The translations under genes and the position numbers were made by a program. A stretch of DNA of 64,000 nucleotides from assembly GCA_022432975.1 (NCBI GenBank), contig CM039505.1, positions 24,931,825-24,995,824 on the forward strand, in the 5' to 3' direction. This DNA is from Begonia masoniana (Eukaryota; Streptophyta; Magnoliopsida; Cucurbitales; Begoniaceae). Below, in pieces: positions 21,821-32,139 of the stretch. A model generated the notes under the pieces. It was not told where the DNA came from. It saw only the letters and a program-made list of their open reading frames with translations, and did not search any database. How positions within the stretch are numbered: the first letter of the stretch is position 1; every line of letters begins with the position of its first letter.

Positions 21821-22263
21821 TTTCACTTGTTTATTTTTTTTTTCCTGAAATGCCCCTCTCTAGACCGAGCCAAACCGAACCGGTTCGACTAATTGCACTT
21901 TGGTTTTTTATTTTTTTTTAATTTTATTCAGCTGTCTTCTCTTTTCCAAGAAATATGATTTAAAATAAATAAATAAATAAGAGTGGAATTAGCTGAACCG
22001 GTCTGGTCCGGTTTTGTCCAGTGAGGAGCATTTCGAAAAAAAAAATGAATAAGTGAAAAAATGTTATTTTTTGATAGAAAATATGACAGTAGGAGCCATA
22101 TTGCCCATTATCAATACATTAAGGTTGTTCTTGCCTATTATTCAAGTTTACGGTGTAAATTGCCCATTTCACCTAGTTGTAGGGGCCAAATTGCACTTTA
22201 CCCAAGTTTACGATGTAAATTGCCCATTTCACCTAGTTGTAGGGGCCAAATTGCACTTTACCC
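21310..22263. mobile_element. Non-autonomous Mutator-like foldback element
   Basis: Flanked by a perfect 9-bp duplication AATAAAATA (21301-21309 and 22264-22272), the length typical of Mutator-like transposons. Terminal inverted repeats of about 200 bp (21310-21509 against 22064-22263) start GGATAAAGTACAATTTGGCC and GGGTAAAGTGCAATTTGGCC. Each arm holds tandem subrepeats of about 58 bp (clear at 22144-22263). The left arm is partly duplicated by the 309-bp duplication. The middle is AT-rich with no transposase. It inserted in the RNase H region of copia-2. Confidence 0.85.
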
Positions 22264-22272
22264 AATAAAATA

Positions 22273-22788
22273 CGTCAGCTTATGCATTTATCAAAAAATT
22301 TGTACTAGCATGCATTGATGCAGATTCTTCAATACTTAAATGGTACATGTTCTTACTCTCTTTCATTTCAGCCATCACCTTCAATTGACATACGGTGCTT
22401 TGCGGATGCTGATTGGGTTGTGTCCTGATGATCGTCGAAGCACAAGCTCCTATAGTATATTCATCAGTCCAAATCTAGTTTCTTGTTCATCTGGCTTTGG
22501 TTTTTATTACAGGAGCTTGGTCTCCAAAGCTCTACTTGTCAAGGGATCTACTGTGACAATATCAATGGCAATTACATGGCATCTAATCCAGTCCTTCACT
22601 CAAAATCAAAGCATGCCAAAATTGATTTTCACATTATTCGTGATAAAATCTCGTGCAAAGAGCTCTCTTTTCAATTCGCACCATCCTCTACTTAGTTTGT
22701 TGATGGCCATACTAAGCCTATTTTGATTTCAAAGTTCATTTAGCGTCGAGACAATCTCTGTACCCTTCGTCCTTGTGATCGATGGGGA
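22273..22788 (+). pseudogene. copia-2 RNase H end (broken)
   Basis: Continuation after the foldback element: RCFADADWVGCPDDRRSTSS near 22390, then SKSKHAKIDFHIIRDKI near 22610 (the HTKHIxIxxHxxR block of copia RNase H) and FVDGHTKPI. Frames shift between blocks. It ends with the purine-rich GATGGGGA before the LTR. Confidence 0.82.
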
Positions 22789-22955
22789 TGTTAGTGTATT
22801 CTATATATTCACACATTCATCTTGTAATAGTTTTATGTTATTGTAACTGTAATTACATCTAGAACATACCCTTACACATATATATAAAGGGGTTGTTACT
22901 CTGTAAAGATTAATTAATCATTTCTGAGATAAGAACATCTTACCTCTTTCTGAGC
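22789..22955 (+). repeat. copia-2 right LTR
   Basis: Starts TGTTAGTGTATTC after a purine tract. It shares CTCTGTAAAGATTAATTAATC with the left LTR. The exact 3' end is uncertain by a few bases. Confidence 0.8.
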
Positions 22956-24695
22956 AAAAGACCAATCATCGAGGCCCCCTCCTTCACACACGGGTAGCTC
23001 CACCCGTCACAAACGATGCGCTCTCCTTGAAGGCCAGTCGCCACTCGTTGCTTCTTGTCAATTGCACGGGCAACTGCCTACTGGATTGTCCACACCCATC
23101 TATCCCATGGCATTGGTGGCATAACAACTGCATTAATAGTCATCGATTTCATTGTTTGCAAGAGAGCAGCAACACTACTTCCCAGAGCTGGAATCTGTGA
23201 AACATTATCTGTCACAGCTTCAATCTCTTTGAGCAATTCCTCAATCAATTCTCTACAGAAGCCGATCGATTATCCTCTCCCGCCTCAATACAACAAATGC
23301 ATAACCAACTATTAAATAGTACCTCAAGTACCCTGTACATAAAAACTTGTACCAATTACATACTAAATAAGAAAATAATAATTAAAAACACAACAGCTGA
23401 AATGAAAAATACTAATCTCCACATCCCTTCAAACGGTTCCCCTTGTGCCTTGAATTGGTAAATCGCAGTGGTGGATGTCTGTCACAATCATTACCCAAAG
23501 ATGCATTTGAATAATTAAACTGTCATCGAAGTAAGATTTATTTACATGATTATGTACATAGTTAAATCAAAATAACTACATCCTCAGTCCTTTATGCAGT
23601 TGGGCCATTATCACTGCATCGTAGCAGTGACCTTTGGTGGCGGGTGGCCAGACGATCCTATGAGTCTTTGAATTTGGCCTCGAGCAACCAGGAGTTGGTG
23701 GCGATAGGCTACCAATCAGAACACACTGAAAAGCCTTAGCGTCGACTACGAAGATGACTGTTGTTCAGAGGAATTCATTGACAAATCCAAAAAAAAAAAA
23801 GAACAAAAGAAAGAGCTCTGCAAAAAGCAAATTTGTGAAACAGCACCAAGTCCAGGAAGACACTAGTAATTTACCAAATCAGATTTGGCAACTGATACGG
23901 CAAAAGATAATTAGCCAAAAGTTTCTATTATAACTACTAAATCTATTTACTAATAAAAATTAGAACATCAAAAGTCAGTTACTGACGCGGGGCAAAAGAA
24001 ACACATGCAAATAACGTAGTTCATACAAGAAAGAAAGCAGTAATTATGTACATAAACAGAGAAGATGTAGAGAGCTTGGGGAATACCAAGGTTTCCAATC
24101 TTCCGTTGAATTTCATGACTCCACTCTACAATATATTTCAAGTTTTTCACTACAACTCAACTAGAAACACTCCAGTCCGAGTGGGAACAAAACCGCCTGA
24201 AAGAAGAAGACTTTCGACAGGCCTTTCCCCTGCTCCACACATCCCAGTTACTTTCCAGCACCCCTATTTGTGCACTAAGCCGTCGTCACCTAAACCTGTT
24301 AGAATATGACAATATTATTATTTAATCATATTGGTATTGACATTGAAATAAATTACAAGCATGAAACATACTTAAAACAACTAACAATACTTGTGTCACT
24401 TTAAAGTAACAACCATCTTAGAGACGATGATGATCATGTGATCATATTCTAATGCAAAATTTTTCCCATATCAAAAAATTTAAAATAAGCCAAAAGCACA
24501 GTTTTTCAGTTCTATGGCGTGATGCCGCCATGCCTAATCTTTTCAAATGTTGAGTCATTAATATGTCATAGACTCACTCAATTTCTTATATATAACTAGT
24601 TGCATGGCAGATTTCTATCGCATATTACAGACTGACAGTTAAATACCTAGAAAATAAGCATTTAAACTACAAAACAAAAACCTGTTCATTATGTG
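22956..24695. other. Intergenic, with a coding-like minus-strand stretch
   Basis: Between copia-2 and the TLP stop codon. On the minus strand about 23280-22960 one frame stays open apart from one TAG and reads like protein (ELIEELLKEIEAVTDNV; PPMPWDRWVW; ATGLQGERIVCDGWSYPC). A second readable piece lies around 23760-23600 (GSLSPPTPGCSRPNSKTHR). I do not recognise either. They could be exons of a host gene or a gene fragment. The rest, including the TLP 3' UTR just below 24696, is AT-rich and featureless. Confidence 0.4.
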
Positions 24696-27209
24696 TCATT
24701 CACATGCGATCTTGGTATCAAAGCTGCTAAGACAGATTGCAAAAGCCTGGAATGCTGAGATTGGGTACCGATAATCCATTGTAAATAAATCCTTCCCTAC
24801 TTTACCAAATTGGAGGATGATTTTCTCATGTTCTGGTCCAGCTGGTCCATTTTCTGGCGAAGCAACTAACTGAAAATTTTTCACTGAAGCAATTGTCACT
24901 CGCCCATGGAAGTTCAAGCACCAGCATTGTAACTGCTCATGCCACCTGGGGTTCTTGTTTCTCAAAACCAGCATTTCATCTTTCTGACTGGTCAGAGGTC
25001 CTGATAGATAGTTATCCATGTGAATTGACTTTGACCGGAAATATGGGAGTGATGGGAAAAATTCAACATTGTTAAGTGAAAGCTCAGTTTGTGTGGGAGC
25101 CTTTCCCCCAGGTTCAATTGAAGAGGCAGGAATGGCGTCCATGATGCACTGCATTCTCCTTGGACCCCTGTTGTTCAAAGCAATTATCATAGTATATTTA
25201 ATCCCCATATAGCCAAATTAATGTCGAGAAAGCAAGGCAGAATCCTCAGGGTTCAATCACTTCGCATATTGTAGATTGTTGTATTTCTTTTATACAAGAA
25301 ATCTGTGTATTCTTTTTTTATTTGCAACAATGCAAGACTGTAACTCTCAATCAATTCTTACATGTCAAACTCTTTGATATGATTTACATTTAAAACTTGC
25401 CTTGAACCCAGTACATTCAATTCATATGAGATGTGAGCAACTGGGTAGTTCCCTACAGGAACCTTGGGTGAAACTTGTTTCAGATTTACAAGCCTGGTGG
25501 AGCGACTTTTTGTCATCTTCGCACCCGCATGAGGTGGCTGCCCGTCAAAAATTGTAAATTTGGTTCCTAGAAAGTTGGATCTTCACCCATAAAAGAAAAG
25601 AAAATTAGCATTAGTTATTACCATTGTAAACATTAAGGTGACCACGTTATAACTATTTAAGAGCATACCTTAATTTCCCAACGTAGGTGGTGCTCCCCTT
25701 GGACATGTCATCAGCATGAATGGATATGATATAATCTGTACAGGTGGGTCGTCTACATTTTCGTGCAGCAAGAAGAAACTTCCCATCATCAGTGAGGGCT
25801 GAAATGAAAACACATACACCAAAGAAATTTGTAGGGTATTATCAATCATATAGAAGAAGGAAAAATATTCATTCTATTCTGTAAAAGGCAGCAGGTGAAA
25901 ATAATAGAGAAGTAACAATTATCAAGATGAAGTAATTAAAGTCTAGCAACTCACTGAATAAACCTAACGTAATTTAAGCTCACCATTAGTTAAACTGAGA
26001 AAAAGGCAATAAGTTTGTGTGGATCGGTTTCGCTTTATGAAGCATCTAAGAAGAGACTCCCTCGAACCAGGCTGCAAAAAACAATACAAATTTCTTATGA
26101 TGTATGAAACAAATATTCTAAAGGTAAAAGTGACATGTAATAAACTTTTCTCAGCAAAGTAGAATCTGTGCACTGTTATTTATCTAAACACTTCAACCTG
26201 CTCCACCCTCCAAATCTCCCTTTGCCCTCCAGATAAAAAAAAAAGAAAGAAATGAATGAACAAAGCATGCTAAAAAAGGTATAAGCTAATAATAACAATG
26301 CACCTTCTAGCCAATCATAGTCCCCACGATGTCTTTTTATGGAAATTGTAACGATTGAAAAATTGGCATGATATATAAGTCATGCCTGCCTCAATCACCT
26401 CCACTAACTCCTCAGCATTATCAGGTAGTTAAAAGTATATGAAAGCATAGGAACTCATTCTACAAAGCATACCCAATATGCCAAAACATTTCCGAAAAAT
26501 GATTTCTCCCAATTTTATGCCCAAAACAGCCTTCGTAAGTTTAAAAAAAAAAAAAATTGAATACCAAGCAACCTTCAAATGTGAAAAAGAATACTCAAAT
26601 TGAATGGTTTCACTCTAATTTCTTTTATGAACAAAATATGCACCTTTCAAACCATTTCTAAACATCAACGTTATCTTATTTTCTCTGTATTCAGCGCATA
26701 GTGATCCACAGAAATAAATCCAATATCCAAAGAGTTACATGAGTAAATCTTAAAGAACGGAAGACACATAAATAAAAATGAACAATCTGCGATAAAGCAA
26801 TTGTCAGCCACAAACGCGTTCATATCTAAAACATACATGGAAAATCGGATTTCGCAGCAAACTACTTCCTAGCAAATGCATACAGAGTTTCAGGAAAAAA
26901 AATGTTAAGCTAAACCTGTTTGACAGAGATCGGGAACGTCAACTTTCCAGATATTTCAGGAGTTTTGACGATCTCCTTTGTAATAACTCTCCAACTCCGG
27001 CACACACCGGCGCAAGCGACGACGCTCTTCCTCGGCGGCCAAGCACCCTCAGATACCTCGATGCGCATAAGAACCTCACGCAGAAGCTCCTGGGGCATGT
27101 ACGCCCAGCAGCTCTGCTCCAAACCGTCTTTCATAATGGTGGGTGAGACATCTTGAACCACCCGATGCGAGCGAGACCTCATGTCCTGAATTATACTCTT
27201 TAGAGACAT
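24696..27209 (-). CDS. TULP: Tubby-like F-box protein, five exons
   Basis: Predicted 387-residue protein. Exons (minus strand): 27209-26916, 26071-25984, 25798-25669, 25580-25401, 25167-24696. Frames join exactly and stop is TGA. Residues about 35-90 form an F-box ([26 protein letters not shown]), which in this family binds SKP1/ASK proteins in SCF ubiquitin ligases. Residues about 98-387 are the tubby domain. Both tubby signatures are present: [14 protein letters not shown] and [17 protein letters not shown]169 and R171 (YVGKLR) fall where tubby proteins contact PI(4,5)P2, so plasma-membrane tethering is likely. The start ATG at 27209 gives [11 protein letters not shown], the usual plant TLP N-terminus. 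Family length is about 380-430 residues. Intron 4 has a GC donor (AG|GCAAGT). It appears intact and is the only host gene recognised. Confidence 0.95.
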
Positions 27210-29775
27210 GGACTTTGCTGAATTCTAAATCAAGCGAGGAAGACGAACCAAAATCACATAATCAAGAAAAAAAATGGGACGAATCGGAAGCAAAATCAAA
27301 CACGGAAAGCGCCTTGGAAGTGTATGGCAAAGACGAACAGCTTAGGGCTTTGGCAACTGGAAGATCGTCCAACGCAACGCAAGAGACACAACTCGGGCGA
27401 GGAAGATGTAAGAAGACTCTGTTTTTTATTTTATCATTATTTCTCTTTTATCCTACCTAATTAGCAATATTAATAATAACAATAAGAAAGGGGACCCACA
27501 CAATTAAATATATAAATAATTAAATTTGCATAATTTTAATAATAATAAAATAAGTTGGTAATCTTAGCTTTAGTGGACCATTGTCTCAATTATTTTCTTC
27601 CTCCTTTTTTTCTCGCTCTCTCTTTGCAAACAACTTAAAATATATATTTGTCCATTATTTCACTGGAATTGGTTATTCTGAGCCAAGCAAATGACCAAAC
27701 ATCAAGACGAGGAAAATATAAGTTGTTCTTGTTGGTCACGTAGATGAGATTCTATTTCTGTAATAAGAAATTCAATGATTGCAAAATGAGGCTAATTGGG
27801 TTTAGAATGAAAAAGTTGAACAAATCTGTCTGAAGTTAATACCTTGGTTAAGGAGAGTTGAGCTTTCGTAAGCTCAGCAAAGGACACGAGTGGAGAAATT
27901 AAAAGAGGAGGAAGAGATGGGATATTCAGAGAGATCAACTGCTTTATTTATACAACAATAGACGCTGTCACGTGCCTCTAATCTGTTGGGTATTTACAGA
28001 ATAAGGAGTTCTAGTTCTAATATACAAGTATGATATGTATGCTATTGAAATATCATTTGGTCGGCAAAATAGTAGCCGATAACAGAATCGCAAAATTTCA
28101 ATTTACACGTTGACGTTCCGTTTTGGAATGCCGCAACATTTGCGGCCAACGAGGGCTTTTAACCTCATGTGCGACTTATACCATGCACTTTATTCTCAAC
28201 TTTAATCATAATATGTTTAATACCATGTACACACGTACTCCTTCCATAGTTTGTATTTACTAAAACTATCTCGACGTTAAATCATGTTTATCTTATTCTT
28301 CTATATGTTGGAATTAATAATATATATGTGAATATTATTAGACATGATATTAGAAATCATTATCTAAATGTCATAACAAACCACTTTTACATGACAACTC
28401 ACGACATCACCAAACTTGTATTATATACTCAACTATATATAATGAATATAAAATGCATTTGTCACTCATAACCCATGCTATTATAATTGAATCAATACAT
28501 GTCTATCATATTATTTGAATGTTCTCATTATAATTAAATATCATATTAACATATTTTACTAATAATCTATCATATGTATAGTTGCACCCATACGAACATC
28601 CTACTAGCTTTTTTTCCTGGTAGTGTATGCACGTCACAACATAATATATCTCTAAAGGTTTAGGGATTTGCAATCCAAGTGGGACTCATAGTTACTCCTT
28701 TTCTATTTTTTGACTTTACATACATCACAAAATTCACCAGTGAGATATTTACTAGGTTTGAATGTAACCAATAATATCTTCTGCAATACTGTTTCCACAT
28801 GTAAAAAAATCATGATGCATGATTTAAGTATGCCTCACTAAATACACATTAAATACATAAATATACTAGTAATATGAGCATGCAAATCTTATTATATGAA
28901 AAGAAAAATGATTCATGAATGATGAATATATATCTATCTACACATTGTCCCAAATCTCACTTAAATCACATTTAATACACATTTTTAAATCTATCTGGAC
29001 GTTCTCTCTTTAATTGAGGGTGTCTGCATCAGTCACATTTTCACACTAAAGTTCTCTTCTGGGCATCCGCCTTGATCCCAGATGGCTACATCCGAGAGTT
29101 TTTCACTTTTCTTTACTTCTCTTGGCATCCGCTTTGAACCTTGAAAACTTGATTCTCAAACACTTTTTCACTTATTTACTGCTCTGGACAGCCTCATCGG
29201 ACTCCAAAAGCCCACTCCTGAGAATTTTTTCACTCTAACATTCTTCTGGATGTCCTCCTTAAACTTTGGAAGTTCGATTCAAATGCATTTTCTCCTTGTA
29301 ATCTCAAAGTTTAATCTAAGATTATAATCACTTTATACAATTCTCTAAACAGATATTTTTACTCTACCTTAACCAATATCAAACATTATATTTCATTAAT
29401 GCTTACTAATTATACCTTATGTATGCATGATTAATCCTTCATATAATCAACATTCTATTGACCAACATTAATTACTTTCATGCTTTCAATCAACATTAAA
29501 ACCTCAAAACAACATTGAATATAATTATCTAATCCAATTATTGATATTTTTTTAATCAAAAGTATTTCATATTTCACTTAGTTTGGAAAATAACTTAAAT
29601 CCATTAGTCATCAACATATCATTTTCATACCTTTCTGCATAAAATACCCCAAGTCTATCCAATGACAATAATGGATTTCAATATTTTACCAAAGAATTCA
29701 AGTTTTTCTTTCTCAATCTAATTTATGCATTACCTAGTTTAGAACACTATGGTTATAGTTTTTTTTTTTTCTCAT
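27210..29775. other. TLP upstream region and AT-rich intergenic DNA
   Basis: 27210-27470 should hold the TLP 5' UTR and promoter (transcription leftward); I see no convincing TATA box. The antisense ORF at 27143-27460 is a shadow. 27470-29775 is AT-rich with no protein signature. At about 29030-29260 a phrase containing CTTCTGGGCATCCGCCTTGA and TTTTTCACTT recurs three or four times at about 60-70 bp spacing in degraded form. Confidence 0.5.
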
Positions 29776-32139
29776 TAAGGGAACTAATCTGCCCCTTAAC
29801 TTATGAAGATGATTTATAACTTTGGGAAAATTGATCCGCTCCCAATGGAATTTAGGATCAGATCAGCTGTTAAGGAAACTAATCTGCCCCTTAATTTATG
29901 AAGAGGATGTATGAGTTTGGAAAAATTGATCCAATTCCCAATGGAACCGAGGGATCAGATCAGAGAAAGAACATGAATGCAACTGAGATGTGAAAGTAGC
30001 AATTGCATGACTAGGATTTATGTTTCAGCATATCATTTCATTATTGCTCTACTTACTTAGCATTAGGCTAATAGATGAGTTTTGCGATGTAGGTGAAGAA
30101 GCCTCAGAATGTGTGTTCTCTGAGCATGTTGAGGACTAGGCTGGTTGGGGGAGCACTGGTGTTCTGATGAGGCGGTTTAACTATTGTCTATATATGAAGT
30201 TTCAGTGGTTAAGTGTTTTGTGGAAGTGTGCAAAGGGTTTTAATAACATTAGTAGTTTTGATGTTTTTAACAACTTTATGGTTTTCTTGTTCTGAGTATA
30301 AAAAACATGATTTGGTTTAGAGGTAGTTGTTTTGCTAAATATTTTTAGAAAGTTGTGGACTTATGTTGTTTTGAACGATTTTCAGTAAAATGTATAAGCT
30401 CTTTTGGTAGTCGGAGTTTTTCTTTGTTTAGAGTGAAAATGGTTGATATGCTGTTATGTTGGGTGTTATTGTCGATCGGTGGATGTAGTCCACCGGTGGA
30501 CGTTGAGTATTATTGTCTATCGGTGGATGTAGTCTACCGGTGGATATGAGCGTAGAAGGGAGTATTAGGTTTTGTCGTTTTGTGACCGGTGGATGTGAGC
30601 GTAGAAGGGAGTATTAGGTTTTGTCGTTTTATGACCGGTGGATGTGAGCGTAGAAGGGAGTATTAGGTTTTGTCGTTTTGTCTATCGGTGGATGTGAGCG
30701 TAGAAGGGAGTATTAGGTTTTGTCGTTTTGTCTATCGGTGGATGTGAGCGTAGAAGGGAGTATTAGGTTTTGTCGTTTTGTCTATCGGTGGATGTGAGCG
30801 TAGAAGGGAGTATTAGGTTTTGTCGTTTTGTCTATCGGTGGATGTGAGCGTAGAAGGGAGTATTAGGTTTTGTCGTTTTGTCTATCGGTGGATGTGAGCG
30901 TAGAAGGGAGTATTAGGTTTTGTCGTTTTGTCTATCGGTGGATGTGAGCGTAGAAGGGAGTATTAGGTTTTGTCGTTTTGTCTATCGGTGGATGTGAGCG
31001 TAGAAGGGAGTATTAGGTTTTGTCGTTTTGTCTATCGGTGGATGTGAGCGTAGAAGGGAGTATTAGGTTTTGTCGTTTTGTCTATCGGTGGATGTGAGCG
31101 TAGAAGGGAGTATTAGGTTTTGTCGTTTTGTCTATCGGTGGATGTGAGCGTAGAAGGGAGTATTAGGTTTTGTCGTTTTGTCTATCGGTGGATGTGAGCG
31201 TAGAAGGGAGTATTAGGTTTTGTCGTTTTGTCTATCGGTGGATGTGAGCGTAGAAGGGAGTATTAGGTTTTGTCGTTTTGTCTATCGGTGGATGTGAGCG
31301 TAGAAGGGAGTATTAGGTTTTGTCGTTTTGTCTATCGGTGGATGTGAGCGTAGAAGGGAGTATTAGGTTTTGTCGTTTTGTCTATCGGTGGATGTGAGCG
31401 TAGAAGGGAGTATTAGGTTTTGTCGTTTTGTCTATCGGTGGATGTGAGCGTAGAAGGGAGTATTAGGTTTTGTCGTTTTGTCTATCGGTGGATGTGAGCG
31501 TAGAAGGGAGTATTAGGTTTTGTCGTTTTGTCTATCGGTGGATGTGAGCGTAGAAGGGAGTATTAGGTTTTGTCGTTTTGTCTATCGGTGGATGTGAGCG
31601 TAGAAGGGAGTATTAGGTTTTGTCGTTTTGTCTATCGGTGGATGTGAGCGTAGAAGGGAGTATTAGGTTTTGTCGTTTTGTCTATCGGTGGATGTGAGCG
31701 TAGAAGGGAGTATTAGGTTTTGTCGTTTTGTCTATCGGTGGATGTGAGCGTAGAAGGGAGTATTAGGTTTTGTCGTTTTGTCTATCGGTGGATGTGAGCG
31801 TAGAAGGGAGTATTAGGTTTTGTCGTTTTGTCTATCGGTGGATGTGAGCGTAGAAGGGAGTATTAGGTTTTGTCGTTTTGTCTATCGGTGGATGTGAGCG
31901 TAGAAGGGAGTATTAGGTTTTGTCGTTTTGTCTATCGGTGGATGTGAGCGTAGAAGGGAGTATTAGGTTTTGTCGTTTTGTCTATCGGTGGATGTGAGCG
32001 TAGAAGGGAGTATTAGGTTTTGTCGTTTTGTCTATCGGTGGATGTGAGCGTAGAAGGGAGTATTAGGTTTTGTCGTTTTGTCTATCGGTGGATGTGAGCG
32101 TAGAAGGGAGTATTAGGTTTTGTCGTTTTGTCTATCGGT
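29776..32139 (+). repeat. gypsy-2 5' LTR, truncated at both ends and expanded inside
   Basis: Aligns with 35490-36420 of the gypsy-2 right LTR. About 690 bp of the LTR start are missing, replaced by a poly-T border at about 29760. The LTR end, primer-binding site, gag, protease and start of RT are also missing. The body includes the repeated block AAGGGAACTAATCTGCCCCT (29776 and 29870) and ends in the 50-bp array. Confidence 0.9.
30542..32139 (+). repeat. 50-bp minisatellite, 32 units
   Basis: Tandem units begin GGATGTGAGCGTAGAAGGGA and end TTTTGTCTATCGGT. The first two are 49 bp with GACCGGT, the third onward 50 bp. From 30690 to 32139 there are 29 units that look identical to each other. 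The right LTR has only three such units (36268-36415). The array stops in mid unit and passes straight into RT at the shared bases GGAT. Confidence 0.97.

Larger units (their letters stand above)
17371..22955 (+). mobile_element. copia-2: degenerate Ty1/copia element
   Basis: Left LTR 17371-17481, primer-binding site 17484-17495, degenerate gag-pol, right LTR 22789-about 22955. It inserted into gypsy-3 next to its zinc knuckle. It later received a Cassandra TRIM and a Mutator-like element. LTR ends are similar but the left LTR lacks an internal part. Confidence 0.85.

Noticed and set aside
24893..25075. Plus-strand 60-codon ORF
   Set aside because: Antisense shadow of TLP exon 5.
27143..27460. 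105-codon ORF on the plus strand
   Set aside because: It overlaps the first exon and 5' UTR of the TLP gene antisense and has no family signature.
30542..32139. CRISPR-like array
   Set aside because: There are no spacers: whole 50-bp units repeat head to tail, and the setting is a plant LTR.
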